NCBI RefSeq assembly: GCF_001306175.1
Contig: NZ_LGKN01000005.1
Location: forward strand, 310,001-374,000
From: Ardenticatena maritima
Lineage (GTDB): Bacteria > Chloroflexota > Anaerolineae > Ardenticatenales > Ardenticatenaceae
Direction: 5' to 3'
Length of the DNA stretch: 64,000 bases
In this document: positions 48,220 to 59,868 of the stretch, piece after piece
How the letters are laid out: each line of letters starts with the position of its first letter
Numbering within the stretch: the first letter of the stretch is position 1
The notes under the pieces: generated by a model
The model's database searches: none
What the model was told of the DNA's origin: nothing
The model's input: the letters and a program-made list of their open reading frames with translations, nothing else
Made by a program: the position numbers and the translations under genes

Positions 48220-49728
48220 TTACTCCTTCCGGGCGGCTTCGCGCTGCAACAGGTAGATGAGCGTGCGCACGGGGACGCCCGTCGCGCCGTAGGGGGTCAA
48301 CGGGGGCTTGGGTTGGCGGTCGCCCTGCACGGTGGCGCTACCGGCAATGTCCAGGTGCGCCCAGGGGTACGCGCCATCCACAAAGCGGCGCAAGAAGAGC
48401 GCGGCGGTAATCGCACCACCGGCGCGAATGCCCACGTTCTTCACGTCGGCGATTTTGCTTTCCAGATAGGCGTCGTAGGCGTCCCACAGGGGCATGCGCC
48501 AGGTCGGTTCGCCGGCGTCGCGGGCGGCGGCTTCGATAGCGGCAGCGAGGTCGTCATCGGTGGCAAAGAGCGCGTTCAGGTCATAGCCCAGCGCAATCAT
48601 CTTCGCGCCGGTGAGTGTGGCAATGTCAATCGTGTAGCGCGGGTTGTAGCGCTTGGCGTATTCGAGCGCATCCGCCATGATGAGCCGCCCTTCGGCGTCG
48701 GTGTTGCCAATTTCGATGGTTTTGCCGCCCAGCGAGGTGAGGACGTCGCTCGGTCGGTAGGAATGCCCCGAAACCATGTTTTCGGTGGCGGGAATCAGCC
48801 CCACCACGGGCAGGGGCACTTCCAGTTCCGCCAATGCGGTAAAGACGCCCAGCACCGCGGCGCCGCCCGCCATGTCGCTCTTCATGTCCGCCATGCCTGC
48901 GCCGGGTTTCAGGTTGTAGCCGCCGGTGTCGAATGTGACGGCTTTCCCCACCAGCACAACGGGCGGCACATTGGGGAATTCATCCAGGCGATGTTCCAGG
49001 ATGATGAAGTAGGGGGGTGTGTCGGAGCCCATCGCGACGCCCAAAAACGCCCCCATGCCCAATTCGGCGGCGGCGTCGCGGTCCAGAATGCGCGTGACGA
49101 TGTGGGCGCACGCCGTATCAAGGTCTTGCGCCACTTGCGCCAGACGCCCAGGCGTGGCGATGTTGGGGGGTTCGTCCACCAGGGTGCGCGCCAGGTTGAC
49201 GCCCCGCGCAATCGCCAGTCCCACACTCAACCCACGGTCGGCGGCGTCGCTTTCTTCTTCACGCGCCAGCACCAGCGTCGCGCTGATCTCGCCTTCGTCT
49301 TCGGCGGGTTTGCGCAGTTCGCGGAACGACCAGTTGCCGATAACCAGCCCTTCGGCAACGGCTTGCGCGCGCGCCTCGGCGCCGACGTCATCGAGGGGGG
49401 CGCGCGCCAAGGTGGTCGCCAGCACACCGCCCCCCAACGCGCGCGCTTTGCGCACGCCCAGCGCCGCCGCGTTGCGGAGCGCGTCGCGGGTGCGCTGTTT
49501 CCCCAAGGGCGCCACCAGAATGCGGCGGTAGGGGAGTTTGCCGTGGGGGTGCAACACCGCCACTTCGTTCCCCGTGGGGTTGATTTCGCGCGTTTGGAGC
49601 GCATCCGTGAGCAAGCCGTCCAGGGCTTCGTCGAGGTCGGTGGGTGGGGTTTCATCTTTAGCCAGCCCGATGAGCAGAAAATCGGCGTCGGTTTGGCGTG
49701 GGTCGCTTGTGGCGATACGCAGTTCCAT
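48220..49728 (-). CDS. pepA: Leucyl aminopeptidase (M17)
   Basis: 502 residues; ATG after AAGGAGG with a five-base gap. The catalytic part has VGKAVTFDTGGYNLKPGAGM (metal Lys and Asp) and NTDAEGRLIMADAL (Asp, Glu and catalytic Arg), both complete. The N-terminal 170 residues form the usual alpha/beta domain. It removes N-terminal residues from peptides in the cytoplasm, normally as a hexamer. It lies 33 bases after the cinA-like gene in a long leftward operon. Confidence 0.97.
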   Translation of the reverse strand: MELRIATSDPRQTDADFLLIGLAKDETPPTDLDEALDGLLTDALQTREINPTGNEVAVLHPHGKLPYRRILVAPLGKQRTRDALRNAAALGVRKARALGGGVLATTLARAPLDDVGAEARAQAVAEGLVIGNWSFRELRKPAEDEGEISATLVLAREEESDAADRGLSVGLAIARGVNLARTLVDEPPNIATPGRLAQVAQDLDTACAHIVTRILDRDAAAELGMGAFLGVAMGSDTPPYFIILEHRLDEFPNVPPVVLVGKAVTFDTGGYNLKPGAGMADMKSDMAGGAAVLGVFTALAELEVPLPVVGLIPATENMVSGHSYRPSDVLTSLGGKTIEIGNTDAEGRLIMADALEYAKRYNPRYTIDIATLTGAKMIALGYDLNALFATDDDLAAAIEAAARDAGEPTWRMPLWDAYDAYLESKIADVKNVGIRAGGAITAALFLRRFVDGAYPWAHLDIAGSATVQGDRQPKPPLTPYGATGVPVRTLIYLLQREAARKE

Positions 49729-49761
49729 TTCAGCCTCCTTGACGTTCAAACAAGGTTTTTT

Positions 49762-50490
49762 TCAAACAACGGCGGTGCGGTCTGGTCCCTTCGCCAGATA
49801 CCACGTTTGCGTATGGGGGTCGTACACCAGTTCCCACAGACGGTTGGGCGGCGTCATCACCATGATGTGCAAACGCCCCAGGTCGTCGGTTGTTTGCCGC
49901 CCCACGTCGCCGACCACATACCGCTGACCATGCACCTCAAACGCCAGCGGGCGCAACACACCGCCGGGCGACATGTGGGCTTCCACGTGGATAGGCGTCC
50001 AATCGTTGGGCATGAGTTCCCTCGCTTCTTGCGCAATCAAATCGAGCGCGGCAAGCGCCGAATCGAGTTTATTTGCCGAGCGGTCGCCCGTTTGCCAGAC
50101 GAAACGGCGCACAACGGTGTGAACGGGGGTGCTCACGCCGATGTAAACCAGCCCGACAGGCTTTTCGGGTGTGCCGCCGCCCGGTCCGGCAATGCCTGTA
50201 ATGCCGACGCCAATGGTGCTCTGGAAGCGGGCGCGCACACCTTCGGCCATTTCGCGCGCCGTCGGCTCGCTGACGGCGCCATGTTCCGCCAGGGTGCTTT
50301 CACGCACACCCAGCAAAGCCATTTTAGCGGCGTTGCTGTAAGAGACGACGCCACCCAAAAAGTAATCGGACGAACCGGGGACTTCGGTGATGAGGTGCGC
50401 CAGCAAGCCCCCCGTGCAAGATTCAGCCGTTGCCAGCGTGGCATTCGCCAGGCGCAGCAAATGCCCCACGTGGGCGGCGCGTTCGTACAT
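49762..50490 (-). CDS. CinA C-terminal-domain amidase fused to a DUF6504-like tail
   Basis: 242 residues with GAGGAG upstream. The N-terminal 165 residues match PncC/CinA: TAESCTGGLLAHLIT, GGVVSYSNAAK, VSEPTAREMAEGVR, GITGIAGPGGGTPEKPVGLVY. This domain deamidates nicotinamide mononucleotide in the pyridine-nucleotide cycle. Residues about 175-242 are an added beta-rich tail (EVHGQRYVVGDVGRQT, then VMTPPNRLWELVYD), which resembles DUF6504-type domains and is not part of usual CinA. The N-terminal MoaB-like half of full-length CinA is absent. First gene of the cinA-pepA-CA-fsa series. Confidence 0.88.
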   Translation of the reverse strand: MYERAAHVGHLLRLANATLATAESCTGGLLAHLITEVPGSSDYFLGGVVSYSNAAKMALLGVRESTLAEHGAVSEPTAREMAEGVRARFQSTIGVGITGIAGPGGGTPEKPVGLVYIGVSTPVHTVVRRFVWQTGDRSANKLDSALAALDLIAQEARELMPNDWTPIHVEAHMSPGGVLRPLAFEVHGQRYVVGDVGRQTTDDLGRLHIMVMTPPNRLWELVYDPHTQTWYLAKGPDRTAVV

Positions 50491-50607
50491 GGCAGGCTCC
50501 TCTCGTTGCGGGTTTGTCGTCGGCTCGATTATACTGTGAGGCAAAGGCGCGGCAAAGCCCATGATGAGACGCCCCACACAGGGGCGTGTGCGAAAGGACG
50601 CCCGCTC

Positions 50608-50817
50608 ATGAATCTGAAACAAGTGGCGCTTCAATGGCTCTTTGTGTACGTCTGGATGGCGCTGGCGGCGGTGGCGGTGAAAGTGCTGACACCGTTCTGG
50701 AATGACGCTTCCTGGTCAGAGGTGCTGGTGGTACTTCCCCTTGGTGGAAGTATCGCCTGGTCGCTGTCGCAGTTTCTGGTGCGCACCATCCAGGCGCGGC
50801 TCAACCAACGCCGTTGA
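50608..50817 (+). CDS. Small two-helix membrane protein
   Basis: 69 residues, AAAGGA nine bases before the ATG. Two hydrophobic helices at about 8-28 and 37-58 and a basic tail QARLNQRR. No family recognised. It lies 15 bases before recO on the same strand and is divergent from the cinA-like gene. Confidence 0.65.
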   Translation: MNLKQVALQWLFVYVWMALAAVAVKVLTPFWNDASWSEVLVVLPLGGSIAWSLSQFLVRTIQARLNQRR

Positions 50818-50832
50818 GGAAGTGAGAGAGGC

Positions 50833-51645
50833 ATGCGACCGGAACGCGCACGCACGTATCAAACCGAAGGCATCATCCTGAACCGCCGTGATTGGGGCGA
50901 AGCCGACCGGCTCATCACGCTGTTCACGCCGGAATACGGCAAACTGCGCGTGGTGGCGGTGAGCGCCCGCAAACCGACGACCCGCAAAAGCGGCCACCTG
51001 GAACTTTTCACGCGCGGCCGGTTTGTGCTGGCGCGTGGGCGCACGTTCGACAAACTCACCCAGGCGCAGACGCTGGATTATTTCGAGGGCGTGCGGCGCG
51101 ACCTGGCGCGCATTGGGCAAGCGGGCATGCTGTGCGAACTGGTTGACCGCTTTTTTGAAGAAGCGGACGCGGCTCCCGCGGTGTATGACTTGCTCCACAA
51201 CGCATTGCTCGCCCTCAACAGCGGCGACCCCGGCGACCTGGTGTTGTTGCACTTTCAAATGCACCTGTTCGACCTGGTGGGCTACCGCCCCGCTCTGCAT
51301 GAGTGCGTGGTGTGCGGCGAACCGGTTGCGCCCGTGGCGCAATTCATCAGCGTTGAGTTGGGCGGCGTGGTGTGCCCCACCTGTCGGCAACGTTTGCGCG
51401 AGGAAGAAGGCGCAGCCGCGGAACAGTTGGTGCGCCCGCTGTCGCTGAACGCGCTCAAAGTGCTGCGGTTTCTGCAAACCGCCCCGTGGCCGCGCGTGCG
51501 CAAATTGCGCTTGCCCGACGATGTGCGCGAAGAAGTGCGCACACTGCTCGAATTGTGGGCAACGCACCATTTGGAACGGGGGTTACGGTCGGGGCGCTTT
51601 TTGCGGGAAGTGGAAGCGTGGTACGACGCCAAGAAAAAGCCCTGA
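50833..51645 (+). CDS. recO: DNA repair protein RecO
   Basis: 270 residues, normal. The N-terminal OB-fold starts YQTEGIILNRRDWGEADRLITLFT with RKSGHLELF. A CVVCGE...CPTC zinc site lies in the C-terminal half. RecO loads RecA with RecR on SSB-coated DNA and anneals strands. The stop codon is inside the terminator stem. Confidence 0.95.
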   Translation: MRPERARTYQTEGIILNRRDWGEADRLITLFTPEYGKLRVVAVSARKPTTRKSGHLELFTRGRFVLARGRTFDKLTQAQTLDYFEGVRRDLARIGQAGMLCELVDRFFEEADAAPAVYDLLHNALLALNSGDPGDLVLLHFQMHLFDLVGYRPALHECVVCGEPVAPVAQFISVELGGVVCPTCRQRLREEEGAAAEQLVRPLSLNALKVLRFLQTAPWPRVRKLRLPDDVREEVRTLLELWATHHLERGLRSGRFLREVEAWYDAKKKP

Positions 51646-51669
51646 CAGGCGGCGCGGCCTGTCAGGGCT
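51638..51669. terminator. Bidirectional terminator between recO and pheT
   Basis: Stem AGCCCTGACAGGC with a six-base loop; the recO TGA lies within the left arm. The core matches the terminator after the subtilase. Confidence 0.85.
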
Positions 51670-51678
51670 GCGTGGGCG

Positions 51679-54153
<2,475 letters not shown>

Positions 54154-54177
54154 GGCTATCTCCTTCGCTTGATCTCG

Positions 54178-55233
54178 TCAGAATTGTTCCAGGAACCGCA
54201 AATCGTTTTGCCAGAAGTAGCGGATATCTTCGATGCCATACTTCAACATGGTGATGCGTGCGGGTCCCATGCCGAAGGCGTAGCCCGTGTAGCGTTCGGG
54301 GTCGTAGCCGCCGTTGCGCAGCACGGTTGGGTGTACCATGCCGCACCCCATGATTTCGAGCCAGCCGGTGCCTTTGCAGAGGCGGCACCCTTCGCCGCCG
54401 CAGAGCAAGCAGTCCATGTCCACTTCGGCGCTTGGTTCGGTGAAGGGGAAATAACTGGCGCGGAAGCGCAAGCGCCGTTCAGGCCCGAAAAGCCGCCGCA
54501 CAAAGTATTCGATGGTGCCTTTGAGGTCGGCCATGGTGATGTGATGCCCAATCGCCAACCCTTCCACCTGCTGGAACTGGATATCGGAGCGCGGTGTAAT
54601 TTGCTCGTGCCGATAGACCATGCCGGGCAACATGATGCGCACAGGCGGCGGGTTGTCCGGGTTCATGGCGGCAAATTCGCGCATGGCGTGGATTTGCCCC
54701 GGCGAGGTGTGCGTGCGCAACAAGACGTCGTTTTCGTCCGGGCTCCGCTCGATGTAGAAGGTGTCTTGCATTTCGCGCGCCGGGTGGTGCGGGGGAATGT
54801 TGAGCAACTGGAAGTTGTATTCGTCCAATTCGACTTCGCGCGAGGCGTACACCTGGAAACCGAGGTCGGCGAAGATGCGTTCAATTTCGCGCATGACCTG
54901 TGTGCTGGGGTGCAAGCGCCCCAACGGGGGACGGCGGCCGGGGAGCGTCACGTCCACCGCGTCGGCCGCCAGGTGCGCCGCCAACTCCGCCTGACGCACG
55001 GCTTCGGCGCGCTCGGTGTAGGCCTGTTCCAGCGTTTCTTTGATGTCGTTCGCCAGTCGCCCGACAATGGGGCGTTCTTCGGGGGAAAGGTTCCCCATGC
55101 CGCGCAGCACCTGCGAAAGTTTCCCTTTCTTGCCCAGGTAGGTACTGCGCCATGCCGCCAGGTCGGCTGATGTTTGGGCGCGTTCCAGCGCCTGCAAGGC
55201 TTCTTCGCGCAAGGCATGCAATTCTTGCTGCAT
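54178..55233 (-). CDS. pheS: Phenylalanine-tRNA ligase alpha subunit
   Basis: 351 residues, GGAGG upstream with five bases. An N-terminal coiled coil (1-85) and class II synthetase motifs: HPSTQVMREIERIFADLGF, motif 2 with RTHTSPGQI and VYRHEQ, QFQQVEGLAIG, and motif 3 with GYAFGMGPARITMLKYG. An internal LLCGGEGCRLCKGTGW holds four Cys that may bind zinc. Transcribed with pheT from a T-box leader. Confidence 0.98.
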   Translation of the reverse strand: MQQELHALREEALQALERAQTSADLAAWRSTYLGKKGKLSQVLRGMGNLSPEERPIVGRLANDIKETLEQAYTERAEAVRQAELAAHLAADAVDVTLPGRRPPLGRLHPSTQVMREIERIFADLGFQVYASREVELDEYNFQLLNIPPHHPAREMQDTFYIERSPDENDVLLRTHTSPGQIHAMREFAAMNPDNPPPVRIMLPGMVYRHEQITPRSDIQFQQVEGLAIGHHITMADLKGTIEYFVRRLFGPERRLRFRASYFPFTEPSAEVDMDCLLCGGEGCRLCKGTGWLEIMGCGMVHPTVLRNGGYDPERYTGYAFGMGPARITMLKYGIEDIRYFWQNDLRFLEQF

Positions 55234-55286
55234 GGTCTCCTCCTCGTCTCGTCAACTGTTCGCGCCACCACGGACGAGCGCATACA

Positions 55287-55576
55287 AAAACGCCCGCCCC
55301 CTGAAGGGACGAGCGTTTGCCCGCGGTACCACCCTTCTTGCTTGCCGAAGCAAGCCACTTCCCCCCAACAGCGCCCACCGCGCGATTGGGTGCTCCGATA
55401 ACGGGGAGCCACCGGAGCCTGCTACTAGGCGCTGTGCGCCGTTCACAGGTCGGCTCGGGAGGGAACGTTGCACCGGCACGACACGAAGGCTTCCAGTCAC
55501 GACCTTCGCTCCCTGGGACGTGCGCTGATGGCGCAACTCGTCTCCGTCAATGCCTTTGGCGTCTGTGTTGTTGTAG
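55287..55576 (-). promoter_or_regulatory. T-box riboswitch of the pheST operon
   Basis: The minus strand carries the T-box hallmark AGGGTGGTACCGCG (55321-55335). It is followed by a terminator hairpin (AAACGCTCGTCCC against GGCGGGCGTTT, then T-run). Upstream is a long paired region fitting stem I, with a TTC triplet on its 3' side (55463-55465 in plus numbering) that may be the phenylalanine specifier. Uncharged tRNA-Phe should bind and prevent termination, raising pheST when phenylalanine is short. Confidence 0.9.
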
Positions 55577-55582
55577 GTAAAG

Positions 55583-55610
55583 AGTATATGGAAAGTGGTC
55601 AAAACGTCAA
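55583..55610 (-). promoter_or_regulatory. Promoter of the pheST leader
   Basis: TTGACG and TATACT on the minus strand with a 16-base spacer. The leader from the expected start to pheS is about 340 bases. Confidence 0.8.
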
Positions 55611-55722
55611 TGCTTTTGTGTACTTTGGCGCCAATTATGCACCAAAATGTATGAAATCCACGGCAGAATGTGCTACAATACGACATAAACAAACATGTGT
55701 GCGAACCTGTGGAGGCGGAACG

Positions 55723-56793
55723 ATGGCACGCAAAACGAAAGTAGCCAACGAGACGCTGGCTGAATATCTCGACCGCATGACGCGCGTCGGGGAATTGTGG
55801 CACCCCGAAGGGGAACGCATTCGCTGTGTGGCGTGCGGGCACCGCTGCCTGATTGGGGAAGGGTTACGCGGGGTCTGCAAAGTGCGCTTCAACAAGGATG
55901 GCAAACTCTATGTGCCCTGGGGGTATGTAGCGGCGCTGCAATGCGACCCGACGGAGAAAAAGCCCTTCTTCCACATGCTGCCGGGGAGCAAGGCGCTGAC
56001 GTTTGGCATGTTGGGATGCGACTACAAATGTCCATACTGCCAAAACTGGCTCACCAGTCAGACCCTGCGTGATGAAGCCGCCGGCGTGCTCCCGCACCCC
56101 ATCACGCCCGAACAGATGCTTCAACTGGCGCATGAATGCGGTGCGCGCGTCATGGCGTCCAGCTACAACGAGCCGCTCATCACAGCCGAATGGGCGGTTG
56201 CGAACTTCAAGCTTGCCAAAGCGGACGGGCTGCGTACGGCGTTTGTTTCCAACGGGAACGCCACCCGCGAGGCGCTGGAATACATTCGCCCCTGGACGGA
56301 CGCCTACAAGGTGGACTTGAAGAGCATGAATGACCGCAATTACCGCATTTTGGGCGGCAAATTGCAGCACGTGCTCGACACCATCAAGATGGTGCATGAA
56401 ATGGGCTTCTGGATTGAGGTAGTCACGCTGGTGGTGCCAGGCTTCAACGATAGCGAAGAAGAACTGCGCGAGGCGGCACGCTATATCGCCTCTGTCTCGC
56501 CGGAGATTCCCTGGCACGTGACCGCCTTCCACCAGGATTACAAGATGACCGACAACCGCAACACCACCGTGCGCGACCTGATTCGCGCGGCGGAAATTGG
56601 GCGTGAAGAAGGGTTGCACTTTGTGTACGCCGGCAACCTGCCCGGCATGGTCGGCGATTGGGAACACACCAAGTGCCCCGATTGCCAGGCCATGCTCATT
56701 CGCCGCTACGGATTCCTCGTGCTCGAAAATCGTCTCACACCAGAGGGGAAATGCCCCGATTGCGGGCGGCAAATTCCGGGAATCTGGTCATAA
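55723..56793 (+). CDS. amrS: AmmeMemoRadiSam-system radical SAM enzyme
   Basis: 356 residues. ATG after GTGGAGG with seven bases; a promoter ATGAAA-17-TACAAT with extended TG lies 45 bases upstream. The radical-SAM cluster is Cys99, Cys103 and Cys106 in GCDYKCPYCQNW. N-terminal Cys35, 38, 42 and 52 and a C-terminal CPDC...CPDC pair look like zinc or extra iron-sulfur sites. AmrS belongs to the three-part AMMECR1/Memo/radical-SAM system, whose exact substrate is still uncertain. AMMECR1 and Memo genes are not in this window. It is divergent from pheST. Confidence 0.92.
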   Translation: MARKTKVANETLAEYLDRMTRVGELWHPEGERIRCVACGHRCLIGEGLRGVCKVRFNKDGKLYVPWGYVAALQCDPTEKKPFFHMLPGSKALTFGMLGCDYKCPYCQNWLTSQTLRDEAAGVLPHPITPEQMLQLAHECGARVMASSYNEPLITAEWAVANFKLAKADGLRTAFVSNGNATREALEYIRPWTDAYKVDLKSMNDRNYRILGGKLQHVLDTIKMVHEMGFWIEVVTLVVPGFNDSEEELREAARYIASVSPEIPWHVTAFHQDYKMTDNRNTTVRDLIRAAEIGREEGLHFVYAGNLPGMVGDWEHTKCPDCQAMLIRRYGFLVLENRLTPEGKCPDCGRQIPGIWS

Positions 56794-56802
56794 AGCACTT
56801 GC

Positions 56803-56830
56803 AACGGGCGCCTGTGCTGGCGCCCGTTTT
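56803..56830 (+). terminator. amrS terminator
   Basis: Ten-base stem AACGGGCGCC with a six-base loop and TTTT after it. Confidence 0.9.
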
Positions 56831-56974
56831 CCAATTGCCACGCTTTTCAAGATAGCGTACACTATTCGCGCCCATCCACAGCAAAAAAACGACTTGCACA
56901 ACCCATCAACACAATCCGCCGTAGAGAGTGTGTGCCCTTTTGCCCTCAACTGACAGTCCTAAAGGAGGCCTGCC

Positions 56975-57664
56975 ATGAACAGTATCAACATTGAGCGATC
57001 ATTGCGCTTCACCTTCGATGATGAGTCCTGGATCGTCAAAATTCTGATTGGCGGCGTGGTTTCGTTTCTTGGGCAACTATTGCTCATCCCCTTGCCGCTC
57101 CTCTACGGCTATATGCTCGACACGCTCAAAAACGTCAAAGAAGGCCAAGATACGCCCTTGCCGGAATGGGATGATTTTGCCGGCTTGTTTATGCGCGGCC
57201 TGATCTTGACGCTGGGGCTTCTCGTGTATAGCTTGCCCTTGTTTCTCTTCGCCTGTTGCTTCCTTTTCCTATTGATTGCCAGCCAGAATGAAGGCGCCGA
57301 ATCGCTAGGGCTGCTGGGTCTTTGCTTTGCCTGCATAATGCCGCTGTACGGCGTGGCGTTGGGCTTCTGGGGTCCCGCCGTCATCATGCGCTTTGCCGAA
57401 GCAGGCACATTCAGCAGCATGTTCGAGTTTGGGCGCATTTGGAAGACGATTTCCGCCGATTTCGGCAAGTATTTGCTGGTCGTCATTCTCATTATTGTCG
57501 TGAATCTGCTGGCCACATTTGTGGGATTGCTGAGCGTGGGTGTGCTTGTGCCCTTCACCAGCTTCTGGGCAATGTTGGTAGCCGCCCACCTCATGGGGCA
57601 ATACATGCGCCTCATCTCGACGCCGCCTTCTGATGGAATCGTTGCCGATGGTGATGTGTTGTAA
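56975..57664 (+). CDS. DUF4013 membrane protein
   Basis: 229 residues, AAAGGAGG upstream. Starts with the DUF4013 pattern RSLRFTFDDESWIVKILIGG and PLPEWDDF near residue 62. Five to six membrane helices (about 22-48, 78-104, 110-132, 165-190, 195-215). The function of the family is not known. The DUF4126 gene follows 15 bases later on the same strand and may share the transcript. Confidence 0.85.
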   Translation: MNSINIERSLRFTFDDESWIVKILIGGVVSFLGQLLLIPLPLLYGYMLDTLKNVKEGQDTPLPEWDDFAGLFMRGLILTLGLLVYSLPLFLFACCFLFLLIASQNEGAESLGLLGLCFACIMPLYGVALGFWGPAVIMRFAEAGTFSSMFEFGRIWKTISADFGKYLLVVILIIVVNLLATFVGLLSVGVLVPFTSFWAMLVAAHLMGQYMRLISTPPSDGIVADGDVL

Positions 57665-57679
57665 AGCATATCGGGGGCG

Positions 57680-58252
57680 ATGCGCGTGGACCTGTTCAAC
57701 ACTTTGCTTACAGGCTTTGGGCTTTCATCAGCAGCTGGGTTGAACGCCTACATCCCGTTGCTCATAACGGGATTGGTGGCGCGCTACACGTCGTTGGTGC
57801 AATTACGCGCACCGTTTGACGTGCTGGAACACCCGGCTGTGCTCCTCACGCTTACGCTGCTCCTCATCGTCGAAATGGGCGCTGATAAAATCGCCCTGCT
57901 CGATTCGCTCAACGACGCCATCAACACCCTTGTCCGTCCAGCCGCTGGTGCGATTCTCTTTGCCGGCACCAGCGGCGTTGCTGACATTGACCCAAGTATT
58001 GCATTGGTGCTGGGGCTGCTTTCCGCCGGTACTGTGCATACCACCAAAAGCGCCACGCGCCCAGCCGTCACAGCCGCCAGCGGTGGGTGCGCCAACCCCA
58101 TCGTGAGCCTGCTGGAAGACGTCGTGGCTGTTGCCCTGGTGTTGCTTGCATTGCTCGCCCCCGTCTTGCTGGCGGCCTGCTTCCTCCTGGCGGCTGTTTG
58201 GTTGGCGCGGCGCTGGCAACGCCGACGGAAATCACTTTCTGCTCCCACCTGA
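57680..58252 (+). CDS. DUF4126 membrane protein
   Basis: 190 residues, four or five membrane helices. The family stretch GFGLSSAAGLNAYIPLL is at the N-terminus, then DKIALLDSLNDAINTLVRP and TVHTTKSATRPAV. DUF4126 has no settled function. The C-terminus is a basic tail. Ends at a terminator that also faces murJ. Confidence 0.87.
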   Translation: MRVDLFNTLLTGFGLSSAAGLNAYIPLLITGLVARYTSLVQLRAPFDVLEHPAVLLTLTLLLIVEMGADKIALLDSLNDAINTLVRPAAGAILFAGTSGVADIDPSIALVLGLLSAGTVHTTKSATRPAVTAASGGCANPIVSLLEDVVAVALVLLALLAPVLLAACFLLAAVWLARRWQRRRKSLSAPT

Positions 58253-58258
58253 CACATC

Positions 58259-58287
58259 AAAAGCCGCCCTTCACCGGGCGGCTTTTT
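58259..58287. terminator. Terminator between DUF4126 and murJ
   Basis: Eleven-base stem AAAAGCCGCCC with a six-base loop and five T; A-run on the other side. Convergent genes. Confidence 0.92.
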
Positions 58288-58302
58288 GCATGCTCCCGAC
58301 GT

Positions 58303-59865
58303 TCAACGCCCCACAGGCAACCGCATGCCAAACGCCGAGAGCCACGTATGCAAGCCCACCACCACACCCACCGCCGCAAACGCCACCACGCCAACAACAC
58401 TGCCCGCCAACAACAGCCCCCAGGCAGGCCAGGTGGGCACCGCCGTGTGAAACACCACCAACACCGCCACCATGCCCGCCGTCGCCAGCGCGACCCGCAC
58501 CGCCGCCTGCACCACACCGCCGACAACATCTCCCCCAACGCGCCCCCGCAGCCACCAGACGCCCAGCGCCACCTCCAGCGTGACCGCCGCCGAATTTGCC
58601 AGCGCCAGCCCGCCATGCCCCAATGAGCGCAAGAGCAGCAGAGCCAGCGCAACGTTGCCAACCATCGCAATCAGCGCCATCCACAACGGCGTCAGCGTGT
58701 CCTTGCGTGCGTAAAACGTCCGCGCCACCACTTCCAGCGCACTATGCCCAACCAGCCCCAAGGCGTAGAACCGCAAGGCTATCGTCACAGCGTCTGTTGC
58801 CGCGGCGGTAAACGCGCCCCCCTCATACACCGTCTGCACCAGAGCGCGCCCCAATATCCAGAGCCCCGCCGCTGTGGGAATGGTCAACAGCAAAATCAGG
58901 CGCATGGCGGTCTCGAACGTGCGCCGTAATCCCGCCAAATCCCCTTGTCCCGCCAGATGCGCCAACGTTGGGAAAAGCGCCGTGGCAAGCGCACTGGCAA
59001 AAATCGTCTCCGGCACCTGCACAAGATGCCATGCAAACGTCAACGCCGCCAGGCTCCCTTCTTCCAAACGCGACTCCAGGTTTGAAACCACAAGCCAATT
59101 GAGTTTGATGACGCCCAACGCCAGCACACGCGGCCCCATCAGCCGCAACACATCACGCAAGCCGCGGTCGTGCAACGCCAAATGGGGGCGAATACGCACG
59201 CCGTAGCGCCACAAGCCCGGCACTTGAATCGCAGCATGGAGCGCCGCCCCAATCACCACGCCCCACGCCAACCCAAAAATCGCTTTTTCGGGCGCCATCC
59301 GTGGGCTCAAGACCAACGCACCGAAGATGATGCCCAGGTTGTACATGACGGGGGCAAACGCGGGGAGCAAAAAATGCTGAAATGTGTTCAAAACGCCCAT
59401 GAAGAGACCACTCACGCTAAAAATGAGCGTGCTCAGCAAAATCAACCGCATGAGCGCCACCGTCAAGTGTTGCTGTGCCGCGTCGAACCCAGGCGCCACC
59501 ACCACACGCACCAGCCAGGGCGCTACCAGCGCTACCACTCCCGCCAGCAACGCCGTCAGCAAGAAGACAACCGTCAGCACGTTGCCAATCAGCCGCCAGA
59601 CCGCTTCACGTTCGCGCGTGCTCACATACTCCGCCAACACGGGAATGAACGCCGTCGCCAGCGCCCCGCCGGCAATGAGGGTGAAAATCAGGTCGGGGAT
59701 GTTGAAGGCGGCATAGTAGGCGTCCAGTTCAGCCACGGCGCCAAACGTGCGCGCCACAATGATTTCGCGCCCAATGCCGCTGACCTTCGCCGCCAGATAC
59801 CCCGCCATGACGATGAAGGTGGCGCGGGCAAGGCGACGGTTGGCGTGCGAATGCTGTTCAGACAT
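58303..59865 (-). CDS. murJ: Lipid II flippase MurJ
   Basis: 520 residues; ATG with GAGG six bases before it. About fourteen helices of the MVF fold. Starts RATFIVMAGYLAAKVSGIGREIIVARTFG, with the conserved Arg pair and AYYAAFNIPDLI. Later PETIFASALATALFP and ALEVVARTFYARKD are typical. It flips lipid II across the membrane for wall assembly. A hairpin covers its Shine-Dalgarno. It lies after the sigma and zinc-ribbon genes on the same strand. Confidence 0.95.
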   Translation of the reverse strand: MSEQHSHANRRLARATFIVMAGYLAAKVSGIGREIIVARTFGAVAELDAYYAAFNIPDLIFTLIAGGALATAFIPVLAEYVSTREREAVWRLIGNVLTVVFLLTALLAGVVALVAPWLVRVVVAPGFDAAQQHLTVALMRLILLSTLIFSVSGLFMGVLNTFQHFLLPAFAPVMYNLGIIFGALVLSPRMAPEKAIFGLAWGVVIGAALHAAIQVPGLWRYGVRIRPHLALHDRGLRDVLRLMGPRVLALGVIKLNWLVVSNLESRLEEGSLAALTFAWHLVQVPETIFASALATALFPTLAHLAGQGDLAGLRRTFETAMRLILLLTIPTAAGLWILGRALVQTVYEGGAFTAAATDAVTIALRFYALGLVGHSALEVVARTFYARKDTLTPLWMALIAMVGNVALALLLLRSLGHGGLALANSAAVTLEVALGVWWLRGRVGGDVVGGVVQAAVRVALATAGMVAVLVVFHTAVPTWPAWGLLLAGSVVGVVAFAAVGVVVGLHTWLSAFGMRLPVGR

Positions 59866-59868
59866 GCA

